A stretch of DNA of 64,000 nt from Alloboseaceae bacterium BT-24-1 (GTDB taxonomy: Bacteria; Pseudomonadota; Alphaproteobacteria; Rhizobiales; Beijerinckiaceae): assembly GCA_025846845.1 (NCBI GenBank), contig JAOYTL010000008.1, positions 124,001 through 188,000 of the forward strand, read 5' to 3'. Positions 32,291 through 41,898 of this stretch are shown here, one piece after another. The position numbers and the translations under genes are program-made. Position 1 is the stretch's first letter; each line of letters begins with the position of its first letter. A model generated the notes under the pieces. That model was not told where the DNA came from. It was given only the letters and a program-made list of their open reading frames with translations, and ran no database searches.

Positions 32291-33334
32291 ATGCGCATCG
32301 AGAACGATCCGAAGCTCGACTTCCGCGACGTGCTGATCCGGCCGAAGCGCTCGACGCTCGGCAGCCGCGCCGAGGTCGACGTCAACCGGAGCTTCCGCTT
32401 CGCGCATACCGGCCGCGAATGGACCGGTTTTCCGCTGATCGCCGCGAACATGGATGTGGTCGGCACCATGGCGATGGCGCGCGCCTTGCTGAAGCACGGC
32501 GCCATGGTCGCCCTGCATAAGCATTACGAGGCCGACGAGCTGATCGCCTTCTTCAAGGAGCCGGGCTCCGCCAACGCCTTCTATTCGCTGGGCACCACCG
32601 ATTCCGACCATGACAAGCTCAAGGCGGTCCACGCCAAGGCGCCGATCGACAAGATCTGTCTCGACGTCGCCAATGGCTACACCGAGAAATTCGTCGACAC
32701 GGTCAAGGCGACGCGGGACGCCTTCCCGAACGCGGCGATCATGGCCGGCAACGTCGTCACCGGCGACATGACGGAAGCGCTGATCCTGGCCGGCGCCGAT
32801 ATCGTCAAGGTCGGCATCGGCCCGGGCTCGGTCTGCACTACCCGCAAGATGACCGGCGTCGGCTATCCGCAGCTCTCGGCGATCATCGAATGCGCCGACG
32901 CGGCGCATGGCCTGAAAGGGCTGGTCTGCGGCGATGGCGGCCTGACCGTGCCGGGCGACGTCGCCAAGGCCTATGGCGGCGGCTCCGATTTCGTGATGAT
33001 GGGCGGCATGCTCGCCGGCCATGACGAATGCGAGGGCGAGATCCGCTACGAGACCCATGACGGCGAGACCGTGCCGGTCGCGATGGTCTTCTATGGCATG
33101 TCCTCGGACACGGCGATGAAGCGGTATTCCGGCGGCGTCGCCAAATACCGGGCGTCCGAGGGCAAGACCGTCGAGGTGCCCTATCGCGGCCCGGTCGAAG
33201 GCACGATGCAGGAGATCATGGGCGGAGTGCGCTCGGCGATGACCTATATCGGCGCGGTCCGCCTGAAGGAGATGCCGAAGCGCACCACCTTCATCATGGT
33301 CGGCAGCCAGCTCAACACCGTGTTCGGCAATTGA
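32291..33334 (+). CDS. guaC: GMP reductase
   Basis: The enzyme reductively deaminates GMP to IMP with NADPH, interconverting purine nucleotides. The 347-residue TIM barrel has AANMDVVGTM, VGIGPGSVCTTRKMTGVGYPQ with catalytic Cys182, and VCGDGGLTVPGDVAKA. The GSVCTTRKMTGVGYPQ form and absence of CBS domains favour GMP reductase over IMP dehydrogenase. Its stop overlaps the TTG start of the next gene. Confidence 0.95.
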   Translation: MRIENDPKLDFRDVLIRPKRSTLGSRAEVDVNRSFRFAHTGREWTGFPLIAANMDVVGTMAMARALLKHGAMVALHKHYEADELIAFFKEPGSANAFYSLGTTDSDHDKLKAVHAKAPIDKICLDVANGYTEKFVDTVKATRDAFPNAAIMAGNVVTGDMTEALILAGADIVKVGIGPGSVCTTRKMTGVGYPQLSAIIECADAAHGLKGLVCGDGGLTVPGDVAKAYGGGSDFVMMGGMLAGHDECEGEIRYETHDGETVPVAMVFYGMSSDTAMKRYSGGVAKYRASEGKTVEVPYRGPVEGTMQEIMGGVRSAMTYIGAVRLKEMPKRTTFIMVGSQLNTVFGN

Positions 33335-34560
33335 GCGAACCCGATATCGCCATCATCGGCGCCGGTCCGGCCGGGTTGATCGCGGCCGAACGGTTGGCGA
33401 AGGCTGGCCACAGCGTCGCGATCTACGAGCGGATGGCTTCGCCGGCGCGAAAATTCCTGCTCGCCGGGCGTGGCGGGCTCAACCTGACGCATTCAGAGCC
33501 GCTCGACGTCCTTCTCGACCGCTATGGCGAGGCTCGGCCCTGGCTGGAGCCGGCGATCCGGGCCTTCCCGCCACAGGCACTGCGCGACTGGGCCGATGGG
33601 CTCGGCGCCGAAAGCTTCATCGGCTCGAGCGGGCGCATCTTTCCCAGGGCGATGAAGGCCTCGCCACTGCTGCGCGCCTGGCTGGCGCGGCTCGATGGGC
33701 TCGGCGTGACACTGCATGCGGGCCGGCTCTGGAGCGGCTGGGATGAGAACGAGGCGTTGCGATTTGCGCTTCGCGACGGCGGCGAGGAGAGCGCGAGGCC
33801 CCGTGCGGCCTTGCTGGCGCTCGGCGGCGCGAGCTGGCCGCGGCTCGGCTCAGATGGCTCCTGGGTCGAGTTGCTGCAACAGAAGGGCATCGCCATTGCG
33901 CCCCTGCGTCCGGCCAATGCCGGTTTCTCGGTCGCCTGGTCATCCCTGATGCGCGAGCGCTTCGCCGGGCAGCCGCTGAAGCGGATCGCGCTGAGCTTCG
34001 CCGGGCAGCGCGTCCTCGGCGAAGCGATGATCGACGCGGATGGCATCGAGGGCGGAGCGATCTACGCCTTGTCTGGCCCGTTGCGCGAGGCGCTTGCCCG
34101 CGATGGCGCGGCGATCCTGACGATCGATCTGCGTCCCGACCTGACCGAGCCGGAGCTTGTGAGCAGGCTGGCCAAGCGGCGCCAAGGCGAGACGATGAGC
34201 AATCATCTGCGCAAGGCGGCCGGGCTTTCGCCGGTGGCAGCAGCCGTGCTGCGCGAGGCGACGAACGGGCCGTTGCCCGCCGAGCCCAATGCGCTCGCCG
34301 AACTGACCAAGGCCGCTCCCTTACGACTGACCGGCATGGCCTCGATCACCCGCGCCATCTCGACCGCCGGCGGCATCCCCACCGAGGAAATCGATCGGGA
34401 TTTCATGCTGAAGCGCCTGCCCGGCGTATTCGTCGCCGGCGAGATGCTCGACTGGGAGGCACCGACTGGCGGCTATCTGCTGCAAGCCTGCTTCGCGACA
34501 GGCGTTGCAGCGGCGGAGGGGATCGGGCGGTTTCTTACTACGCGTCATGCTCAGGCTTGA
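33331..34560 (+). CDS. TIGR03862-type flavoprotein (HI0933-like)
   Basis: The 409-residue product has an N-terminal FAD-binding GAGPAGLIAAERLAKAGHSV and the family segment FLLAGRGGLNLTHSEP. FVAGEMLDWEAPTGGYLLQ closes the FAD site near the C-terminus. The family (BaiN/HI0933-like, TIGR03862 branch) has no firmly known reaction. Translation appears to start at TTG overlapping the guaC stop (TTGA). Co-transcription with guaC is likely, but no functional link is evident. Confidence 0.87.
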   Translation: MSEPDIAIIGAGPAGLIAAERLAKAGHSVAIYERMASPARKFLLAGRGGLNLTHSEPLDVLLDRYGEARPWLEPAIRAFPPQALRDWADGLGAESFIGSSGRIFPRAMKASPLLRAWLARLDGLGVTLHAGRLWSGWDENEALRFALRDGGEESARPRAALLALGGASWPRLGSDGSWVELLQQKGIAIAPLRPANAGFSVAWSSLMRERFAGQPLKRIALSFAGQRVLGEAMIDADGIEGGAIYALSGPLREALARDGAAILTIDLRPDLTEPELVSRLAKRRQGETMSNHLRKAAGLSPVAAAVLREATNGPLPAEPNALAELTKAAPLRLTGMASITRAISTAGGIPTEEIDRDFMLKRLPGVFVAGEMLDWEAPTGGYLLQACFATGVAAAEGIGRFLTTRHAQA

Positions 34561-34610
34561 CCCGAGCACCTCCGGCCGGACGAGGCTCCGAGAACGACTC
34601 TCGTCCTGAG

Positions 34611-34644
34611 ATTCTCGGATCTACGCTTCGCTTCGTCCGAGAAT
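34611..34644. repeat. Palindromic repeat between convergent flavoprotein and mutS genes
   Basis: ATTCTCGGA (34611-34619) and TCCGAGAAT (34636-34644) form perfect 9-base arms. The surrounding GATTCTCGG...CTTCGTCCGAGAATGACGG resembles dispersed REP-like units in this group. It may serve as a shared transcription end for the convergent pair. Confidence 0.6.
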
Positions 34645-34653
34645 GACGGCTGA

Positions 34654-37380
34654 TCAGTTCAGCCTCTTGAGCTTGTAGAGCGCTTCCAGCGCCTCGCGCG
34701 GCGTCATCTCGTCGGGGTCGAACGCACCCAGTGCCTCGCGCAGCTTGTCGGGCTCAGAAGCTGCCGCTGCGGCCGGCGGGGGCTTGCGCATCTGCACGGC
34801 GAAGAGCGGGAGATCATCGACCAAGGCCGCGACCGGCTTCTCGCGCTCGCTCTTCTCCAGCTCGGAGAGGATGGCGCGGGCCCGCTCGACCACCGCCGGC
34901 GGCAGGCCGGCGAGCTTGGCGACCTGGATGCCATAGGAGCGGTCGGCCGCTCCCGGCACGACCTCGTGCAGGAAAATGACCTCGCCATTCCATTCGGTGA
35001 CGCGCACGGTGGCGTTGACGACGCGGTCCAGCCGCTCCGCCAGCGCCGTCAGCTCGTGATAATGCGTCGCGAACAAAGCCCGGCAGCGATTGGCCTCGTG
35101 CAGATGCTCGATTGCGGCCCAGGCGATCGAGAGACCGTCGAAGGTCGCGGTGCCCCGGCCGATCTCGTCCAGGATGACCAGCGCGCGCGGTCCGGCCTGG
35201 TTGAGGATCGCGGCGGTCTCGACCATCTCGACCATGAAGGTCGAGCGGCCGCGCGCCAGATCGTCGGCAGCGCCGACGCGCGAGAACAGCCGGTCGACCA
35301 CGCCGATATGAGCATTCTGCGCCGGCACGAAGGAGCCCATCTGCGCCAGCACCGCGATCAAGGCGTTCTGGCGCAAGAAGGTCGACTTACCGGCCATGTT
35401 CGGGCCGGTGATCAGGCAGATGCGGCCGTCCCGGCCTTGGCCAGCCGCCGAGAGCTCGCTGTCATTGGCGACGAAGGGTTGGCCCTGCCGCTTCAGCGCC
35501 GCCTCGACCACCGGATGGCGGCCGGCCTTGACGGTGAAGGCGGCACCGTCGTCGACGATGGGGCGCGTCCAGCCGCCGTCGATAGCGAGTTCGGCGAGGG
35601 CAGCCGCGACATCGATCACCGCGAGTGCCTGGGCCGCCGCCTTGATCGGCTCAGCCGCAGCCAGCACGGCCTCGGTCAGCGCCGCGAAGATCGAGAGCTC
35701 CAGCTTCAGCGCCCGGTCGGCGGCGGAGGCGATCTTGGCTTCGAGTTCGCCGAGCTCGACCGAGGAGAAGCGCATCGCATCCGACATGGTCTGGCGATGC
35801 ACGAAGACCGCGCGCCAGGGCTCCCTGAGGAACGTCTCGCCGACCGCCTGCGGCACCTCGACGAAATAGCCGATCATCGAATTGTGCTTGATGCGCAGCG
35901 TCCGGCAATCGGTCTCTGCGGCATAACGCGCCTGCAATTGCGCGATCACCTTGCGCGAATCGACCTGGAGCAGACGCAATTCGTCGAGCGCCGCGTCGAA
36001 GCCCTCGCGCACGAAACGGCCGTCGCGCTTCAAGAGCGGCAACTCGTCGGCGAGCGTGGCGGAGAGGCGGGTCGCCAGATCGGGATCGGTACGCCCCAGC
36101 GCGAGGGCAGCCTCGCGCAGTTCGTCGGGCAGATCGCCCTGGCGCAGCAGCGCTGCCGCAACGCCGCGGCCCGCGTCCAGCCCGGCGCCGAGCGCGGCGA
36201 GATCGCGCGGCCCACCGCGGTCAAGCGAGAGCCGTGCCAGTGCACGGGCAATGTCGGGAACGCGCGACAGATCGCGCCGCAGCGCCTCACGCAGCGAGGG
36301 CGTCTCGACCAGCAGCGTGACGGCATCGTGCCGTCTGCCGATCGCGACCGGATCGGTGAGCGGACCGGCCAGACGCTCGGCGAGCAGACGGCTGCCACCC
36401 GGCGTCTCGGTGCGGTCGATCGTGGCGAGCAGGCTGCCCGCACGCTCGCCTGCGAGCGTGCGGGTCAGTTCGAGATTCGCACGCGTCGCCGCGTCGATCA
36501 GCATGGTCGCGCTCTGGCCCTCGCGGACGGGCGGCGACAGAGGCGGGCGGGCGCCGAGCTGGGTGCGCTCGACATAGGCGAGCGCAGCAGCGGCAGCGGC
36601 GATCTCGGCGCGGGTGAAGGCGCCGAAGGCGTCGAGTGTCGCAACGCCGAAGAATTCCTTCAGCCGGCGTTCGCCGGAGGCCGGGTCGAGCCCCTCGCGC
36701 GCCATCGGCGTCACCGGAGCTGCGACGTCGCGCCAGAATTCCTTCAGCTCGGGATCGTCATGGATCGCGTCGGGGCAGACGATCTCGCGCGGCTCCAGGC
36801 GGGCAAGCTCGACGGCAAGCCCGCGCTGGTCGGTTTCCAGCACGGCGAAGCGGCCGGTCGAGATGTCGACGGCAGCGATGCCATAGGCATAGACCTCGTC
36901 CGAGAGCCGGCGCCGCGCCACTGCGACGAGCAGGCTCGCCCGGCCGGGATCGAGCAGGCGCTCCTCGGTGATGGTGCCGGGGGTGACGAGACGGACGACG
37001 TCGCGCTTCACCACCGACTTGGCGCCGCGCTTCTTGGCTTCGGCCGGATCCTCGATCTGCTCGCAGACGGCGACCCGGTGGCCGGCGGCGATCAGCTTCT
37101 GCAGGTAGTCGTCGGCGCGCTCGACCGGGACACCGCACATGGCGATGTCCTCGCCCAGATGCTTGCCGCGCTTGGTCAGCACGATGCCGAGCGTGCGCGA
37201 GGCGATCTCGGCGTCCTGGAAGAACAATTCGTAGAAATCGCCCATTCGGTAGAACAGCAGGCAATCGGGATTATTCGCCTTGATCTCGACGTACTGCGCC
37301 ATCATCGGCGTGACGCGGCCGGGATCGGCCGATCCGGCGGGCTTCGCTTCCGTAACGTCTGTTGGCGTGGTGTGGCGCAT
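34654..37380 (-). CDS. mutS: DNA mismatch repair protein MutS
   Basis: MutS binds mismatches and recruits MutL. The 908-residue product has the mismatch-reading FYRMGDFYELFF (about residues 43-54), the connector, lever and clamp domains, and the C-terminal ATPase with Walker A GPNMAGKST (~658-666), LVILDEIGRGTATFDG and the ATHYHELTAL switch. Length matches other alphaproteobacterial MutS proteins. It is transcribed alone and divergent from the chemoreceptor gene. Confidence 0.97.
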   Translation of the reverse strand: MRHTTPTDVTEAKPAGSADPGRVTPMMAQYVEIKANNPDCLLFYRMGDFYELFFQDAEIASRTLGIVLTKRGKHLGEDIAMCGVPVERADDYLQKLIAAGHRVAVCEQIEDPAEAKKRGAKSVVKRDVVRLVTPGTITEERLLDPGRASLLVAVARRRLSDEVYAYGIAAVDISTGRFAVLETDQRGLAVELARLEPREIVCPDAIHDDPELKEFWRDVAAPVTPMAREGLDPASGERRLKEFFGVATLDAFGAFTRAEIAAAAAALAYVERTQLGARPPLSPPVREGQSATMLIDAATRANLELTRTLAGERAGSLLATIDRTETPGGSRLLAERLAGPLTDPVAIGRRHDAVTLLVETPSLREALRRDLSRVPDIARALARLSLDRGGPRDLAALGAGLDAGRGVAAALLRQGDLPDELREAALALGRTDPDLATRLSATLADELPLLKRDGRFVREGFDAALDELRLLQVDSRKVIAQLQARYAAETDCRTLRIKHNSMIGYFVEVPQAVGETFLREPWRAVFVHRQTMSDAMRFSSVELGELEAKIASAADRALKLELSIFAALTEAVLAAAEPIKAAAQALAVIDVAAALAELAIDGGWTRPIVDDGAAFTVKAGRHPVVEAALKRQGQPFVANDSELSAAGQGRDGRICLITGPNMAGKSTFLRQNALIAVLAQMGSFVPAQNAHIGVVDRLFSRVGAADDLARGRSTFMVEMVETAAILNQAGPRALVILDEIGRGTATFDGLSIAWAAIEHLHEANRCRALFATHYHELTALAERLDRVVNATVRVTEWNGEVIFLHEVVPGAADRSYGIQVAKLAGLPPAVVERARAILSELEKSEREKPVAALVDDLPLFAVQMRKPPPAAAAASEPDKLREALGAFDPDEMTPREALEALYKLKRLN

Positions 37381-37483
37381 GGGGCGCGCACGCTAGCAAA
37401 TCGCGCCGGCAAGGCCATCCGTTAGGACTGCTTTCAACAAATTAAAGCAGCCTCATTGGGCCGTTTCCGGCCAAGGGCCCGTC

Positions 37484-39316
37484 ATGTCGCTGTTCATCAA
37501 CCTGATCGAGAGCCTCTCTTTCCTGCTGCTGGCTGCCCTCATCCTGACGGCGGCTGCCACCTGGATCGATCAGCGTCCGCTGCTGCGCCAGCTCGCCGTC
37601 GGCGCCCTTTTTGCGGCCGGCGCCCTCTGCAGCATGGCAAATCCCTTCGTGATCCAGCCGGGGCTGGTCGTCGATTCGCGCAACACCTTCGCGATCCTGG
37701 CCGGCCCGATCGGCGGACCGCTCGCCGCATTGCTGACTGCCGTCCCCCTCGCCGCTGCGCGCTACAATCTGGGTGGCGTCGGGATGCCGACCGGGATCGC
37801 CGGCATCGTCCTGCACGCCGTTGCCGGCGTGATCTACGCCGCCTGGCTCGGCCGGCAGAAGCGCTCGCTGACGCTGCGCGACCTCGTCCTGCTCAGCCTG
37901 ATCAGCGCCGGCTGTCTCATCGCTTCGAACGTCTTCATGCCGAACTGGGCCGCGGCGGAACGCTTCCTGCGCGAGGCTGTGCCGATCATGATCGTGGTCG
38001 GCACGATCGGCACCGTCCTGGTCGGGCTCGTCCTCAGCAACGACCGCGACCGGCGCGAAACCGCCTATCGCCTGCGTACGCTCATTCAGCGCGCTCCAGG
38101 AACGCTTTACCAGCGCATCGTCAGTCCGGATGGCACATTGCGCTATCAGTTCGCATCCTTCGCCATCGACAAACTCCTGGGCGTGACCAAGGAGGAGGTC
38201 GAGCGCGACCCCGAAGCCTGGCTCGGCAAGATGCTGCCGGAGGATCGGCAGCGTTTCGAGGCCGCGCGCGCCGCTCTGACAGCCCTGGACGACGTCTGGC
38301 GCTTCGAGGCGCGCTATGCCGCGCCCGATGGCGGGATCGTCTGGCTGCGCAGCGAGGCGACGATGCGTCGCCTGTCCGATGGAACGGCGATCTGGGATGG
38401 CATCCTGCTCGACGTCACGCCCGAGAAGACACTCGAGACCCGCCGGGACGAGATTGAAACCTTGCGCCGCGCGGCGCTCGAGGAGCTCGCCGCAAATCTC
38501 GAAGTGACGGTCGGCAAGGCATTGCGCCGCGTCGGCGATTCGGCGCGCGGCATGCACGAGGCGGCGCGCGGCATGGCAGCGAACGCCGACCGTACCACCT
38601 TGCGGGCGGGCGAAGCGACGCAACAGGCGGAGCTCGCCTCGCAGCGCGTCGGCAGCGTCGCCCACGCGGCCGAGCGGATCGACGCCTCGATCCGCGAGCT
38701 GACGCGCCAGACCGATCTCGCCGCCGAGACCGCCCTGCAGGCGGCCAAGCATGTCCGCTCGACCAGAACCGACGTCAACGGGCTCGCCGTCGCTGCCGAC
38801 AAGGTCGGTGCCGTGCTCGCCTTCATCGAGGACATCGCGGTGCGCACCAATCTGCTCGCGCTCAACGCGACGATCGAGGCCGCACGCGCCGGGGTTGCCG
38901 GGCGCGGTTTCGCGGTCGTCGCCGGCGAGGTCAAGAACCTCGCCGAGCAGACCCAGAAGGCGACGCAGGACATCGGCGCCACGCTACAGGAGATTCGGAG
39001 CGCCGCTGCCGCCGTCGCCGGTGCCGTCGCGCAGATCGAAGGCACGATGGAGACGATCGAGACGACCTCGGGCGCGATCGCGCTGGTCGTCAACAGCCAG
39101 GGCACGATCGCCTCGGGCATCGCCCTCGATGCCCAGGCCGTGGCAGGCTCGGCCGCCACCGTCACCGAGAACGTCGCCGGAGCCGGGGGCGAGGCCCGCG
39201 CCACTGGCGAGGCCGCCGCCCGTGTCGTCGAGGCGGCGCGTCTGGTCAGCGAGCAGGCGGTCGAGCTCGACCGCTATGTCGGCGAGAGCGTCGCACGCAT
39301 GCGCGCCGGCCTCTGA
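37484..39316 (+). CDS. Chemoreceptor with 5TM-LYT sensor, PAS and MCP signalling domains
   Basis: The 610-residue product opens with about five to six membrane helices (residues ~5-190) containing DSRNTFAILAGPIGGPLAAL and AARYNLGGVG, the pattern of the LytS-type 5TM sensor. A PAS domain follows (~200-325, ending WDGILLDVTPEKTLE). The cytoplasmic MCP hairpin tip is VRTNLLALNATIEAARAG with GRGFAVVAGEVKNLAEQT (~450-490). No HAMP and no periplasmic Cache or four-helix domain are visible. No C-terminal CheR-tethering pentapeptide is seen. Ligand is unknown. Confidence 0.87.
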   Translation: MSLFINLIESLSFLLLAALILTAAATWIDQRPLLRQLAVGALFAAGALCSMANPFVIQPGLVVDSRNTFAILAGPIGGPLAALLTAVPLAAARYNLGGVGMPTGIAGIVLHAVAGVIYAAWLGRQKRSLTLRDLVLLSLISAGCLIASNVFMPNWAAAERFLREAVPIMIVVGTIGTVLVGLVLSNDRDRRETAYRLRTLIQRAPGTLYQRIVSPDGTLRYQFASFAIDKLLGVTKEEVERDPEAWLGKMLPEDRQRFEAARAALTALDDVWRFEARYAAPDGGIVWLRSEATMRRLSDGTAIWDGILLDVTPEKTLETRRDEIETLRRAALEELAANLEVTVGKALRRVGDSARGMHEAARGMAANADRTTLRAGEATQQAELASQRVGSVAHAAERIDASIRELTRQTDLAAETALQAAKHVRSTRTDVNGLAVAADKVGAVLAFIEDIAVRTNLLALNATIEAARAGVAGRGFAVVAGEVKNLAEQTQKATQDIGATLQEIRSAAAAVAGAVAQIEGTMETIETTSGAIALVVNSQGTIASGIALDAQAVAGSAATVTENVAGAGGEARATGEAAARVVEAARLVSEQAVELDRYVGESVARMRAGL

Positions 39317-39427
39317 CGCTTTCGGCGCCGCCTACCCCTACCGCCACAGGAAAGGTGCTGTCGCGCAATCGCGCCTTGTCGAGGAAAGCGGCGCTACCCT
39401 ATGGTCGGCTCCCCCGAGGAAACGCCT

Positions 39428-41734
39428 TTGAAAAAGAACAAGCGCATGAACGATCGCTCCCCGCCGCCCAAGCGCACCCGTCCGACCTTCACCGACCAGG
39501 AGGCGCTGCTCTTCCACTCGCAGGGGCGGCCAGGCAAGCTCGAGATCATTCCAACCGTGCCGATGGCAACGCAGCGCGACCTGTCGCTGGCCTATTCGCC
39601 CGGTGTCGCGGTACCGGTCCTGGCCATCGCCGAGGACCCCAGCCGCGCCTATGACTACACCGCCCGCGCCAACCTCGTCGCGGTGATCACGAACGGCACC
39701 GCCATCCTCGGCCTCGGCAATCTCGGCGCGCTCGCCTCCAAGCCGGTCATGGAAGGCAAGTCGATCCTGTTCAAGCGTTTCGCCGATGTCGATTCGATCG
39801 ATCTCGAGGTCGACACCGAGGATGCCGACAAGTTCATCGAAGCCGTGCGCTATCTCGGCCCGTCCTTCGGCGGCATCAACCTCGAGGACATCAAGGCGCC
39901 GGAATGCTTCATCATCGAGCAGCGCCTGCGCGAACTGATGGACATCCCGGTCTTCCATGACGACCAGCATGGCACCGCGATCATCGCCGCCGCCGGCCTG
40001 ATCAACGCGCTCGACCTGACGGAGCGCGACGTCAAGTCGACGAAGCTCGTCATCAACGGCGCCGGCGCCGCCGCCATCGCCTGCATCGAACTGCTCAAGG
40101 CGATGGGCTTCAAGCCCGACAACGTCATCCTCTGCGACACCAAGGGCGTGATCTACCAGGGTCGCACCGAGGGCATGAACCAGTGGAAATCAGCCCATGC
40201 GGCGATCACCGACCGACGCACGCTGGCGCAGGCACTGGAAGGGGCCGACGCCTTCTTCGGCCTGTCGCAGAAGGGCGCGGTGACCCCCGAGATGGTCGCC
40301 TCGATGGCGGAAAACCCGATCATCTTCGCCATGGCCAACCCCGATCCGGAGATCACGCCGGAAGAGGTGCACGCCATTCGCGACGACGCGATCATGGCGA
40401 CCGGTCGCTCGGATTATCCGAACCAGGTCAACAACGTCCTCGGCTTCCCCTTCATCTTCCGCGGCGCGCTCGATGTCCGCGCCACCACGATCAACATGGA
40501 GATGAAGATCGCCGCGGCCGAGGCGCTGGCCTCCCTGGCGCGCGAGGATGTCCCCGACGAGGTCGCCGCCGCCTATCAGGGCGCCCGCCCGCGCTATGGC
40601 AAGGACTACATCATCCCGGTGCCCTTCGATCCACGGCTGATCCATGTCGTGCCGATGGCGGTCGCCAAGGCGGCAATGGACACCGGCGTCGCCGGCAAGC
40701 CGATCGTCGACACCGGCGCCTACAAGGCCCAGCTCTCGGCAAGGCGCGACCCGGTCACCGGCGCGCTCAACCGCATCTTCGAACGCGTCCGACGCTATCC
40801 CAAGCGCGTCGTCTTCGCCGAGGGCGAGGAGGAGCAGGTCATCCGCGCTGCCGCCTCCTTCGTCAATCAGGAGCTTGGCAAGGCGATCCTGGTCGGCCGC
40901 GAGGAGCGCATCAACGAGACGGCCGAGCATCTCGGCGTCGACCTTGCCGCCAAGGGCATCGAGATCCAGAACGCCAGGCTCTCGCACCGCAATTCGGCCT
41001 ATGCGCAGTACCTCTACGAGCGGCTGCAGCGGCACGGCTACCTGTTCCGCGACTGCCAGCGCCTGATCAACCAGGATCGCAACCATTTCGCCGCCGCCAT
41101 GGTCGCGCTCGGCGATGCCGATGCGATGGTCACCGGCGTCACCCGCAATTACTCGATCGCGCTGGAGGAGGTCCGCCGCGTCATCGACGACCGGCCGGGC
41201 CACCGCCTGATCGGCGTCTCGCTCGCGATCACGCGCGGGCGCACCGTGCTGGTCGCCGACACCGCGATCACCGAGATGCCGACGGCGCAGGAGCTCTCCG
41301 AGATCGCGATCGAGGCCGCCGGCGTCGCCCGCCGGCTCGGCTATGAGCCGAAGGTCGCGATGCTCGCCTTCTCGACCTTCGGCCATCCGGCGGGAGAGCG
41401 CTCGGAAAAGGTGCGCGATGCGGTGACGATCCTCGACGGCCAGCGCGTCGACTTCGAATATGACGGCGAGATGGCCGCCGATGTCGCGCTCAATCGCGAT
41501 CTGATGGCGCAGTATCCGTTCTGCCGCCTGACCGGGCCGGCGAACGTCCTGGTGATGCCGGCGTTCCACTCGGCCTCGATCTCGACCAAGATGCTGCAGG
41601 AACTCGGCGGTGCCACCGTGATCGGGCCGTTGCTGGTCGGCCTCGACAAGCCGGTGCAGATCGTACCCCTCGGCGCCAAGGATTCCGACATCGTCAACAT
41701 GGCGGCGCTGGCGGCGTTCAACATCGGCGGGTAA
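39428..41734 (+). CDS. maeB: NADP-dependent malic enzyme with phosphotransacetylase-like domain
   Basis: This enzyme oxidatively decarboxylates malate to pyruvate. The 768-residue product has the malic domain (AYSPGVAVPVLAI; PVFHDDQHGTAII), the NAD(P) site INGAGAAAIACIELL, and a C-terminal PTA-like domain from about residue 435 (KRVVFAEGEEEQVIRAA onward) that in homologues regulates by acetyl-CoA. I favour the TTG at 39428, which has GAGGAA five bases upstream. An ATG at 39401 or at 39446 is possible. Confidence 0.93.
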   Translation: MKKNKRMNDRSPPPKRTRPTFTDQEALLFHSQGRPGKLEIIPTVPMATQRDLSLAYSPGVAVPVLAIAEDPSRAYDYTARANLVAVITNGTAILGLGNLGALASKPVMEGKSILFKRFADVDSIDLEVDTEDADKFIEAVRYLGPSFGGINLEDIKAPECFIIEQRLRELMDIPVFHDDQHGTAIIAAAGLINALDLTERDVKSTKLVINGAGAAAIACIELLKAMGFKPDNVILCDTKGVIYQGRTEGMNQWKSAHAAITDRRTLAQALEGADAFFGLSQKGAVTPEMVASMAENPIIFAMANPDPEITPEEVHAIRDDAIMATGRSDYPNQVNNVLGFPFIFRGALDVRATTINMEMKIAAAEALASLAREDVPDEVAAAYQGARPRYGKDYIIPVPFDPRLIHVVPMAVAKAAMDTGVAGKPIVDTGAYKAQLSARRDPVTGALNRIFERVRRYPKRVVFAEGEEEQVIRAAASFVNQELGKAILVGREERINETAEHLGVDLAAKGIEIQNARLSHRNSAYAQYLYERLQRHGYLFRDCQRLINQDRNHFAAAMVALGDADAMVTGVTRNYSIALEEVRRVIDDRPGHRLIGVSLAITRGRTVLVADTAITEMPTAQELSEIAIEAAGVARRLGYEPKVAMLAFSTFGHPAGERSEKVRDAVTILDGQRVDFEYDGEMAADVALNRDLMAQYPFCRLTGPANVLVMPAFHSASISTKMLQELGGATVIGPLLVGLDKPVQIVPLGAKDSDIVNMAALAAFNIGG

Positions 41735-41743
41735 GGCCTACCC

Positions 41744-41890
41744 CGTCATTCCGGGGCGGGCCGAAGGCCCGAGCCCGGAATCCATGAACACGGCAACCAT
41801 ATAAAAAGGGCGGCGATCGTGCCGCCCTTTTCTGTCGTTTCAGCGGATATGGGTTCCGGGCTCGCGGCTTCGCCGCGCCCCGGAAAGACG
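41744..41890. repeat. Large palindromic repeat between maeB and the LpoA-like gene
   Basis: A left half (CGTCATTCCGGGGCGGGCC...GAGCCCGGAATCCAT) and a right half (ATGGGTTCCGGGCTCGCGG...CCCCGGAAAGACG) are imperfect reverse complements. They flank a bidirectional hairpin terminator. CGTCATTCCGGGGCG/GAGCCCGGAATCCAT units are recurrent in Hyphomicrobiales. Confidence 0.72.
41804..41831. terminator. Bidirectional intrinsic terminator
   Basis: AAAAGGGCGGC and GCCGCCCTTTT form perfect 11-base arms around GATCGT, giving T-runs on both strands. It lies between the convergent maeB and LpoA-like genes, nested in a palindromic repeat. Confidence 0.88.
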
Positions 41891-41898
41891 CCGAAGCG

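Noticed and set aside
34966..37425. Open frame of 819 codons antisense to mutS
   Set aside because: High-GC codon bias leaves the antisense frame open. The translation is rich in Arg, Asp, Gln and Gly with no domain, while mutS on the other strand is complete.
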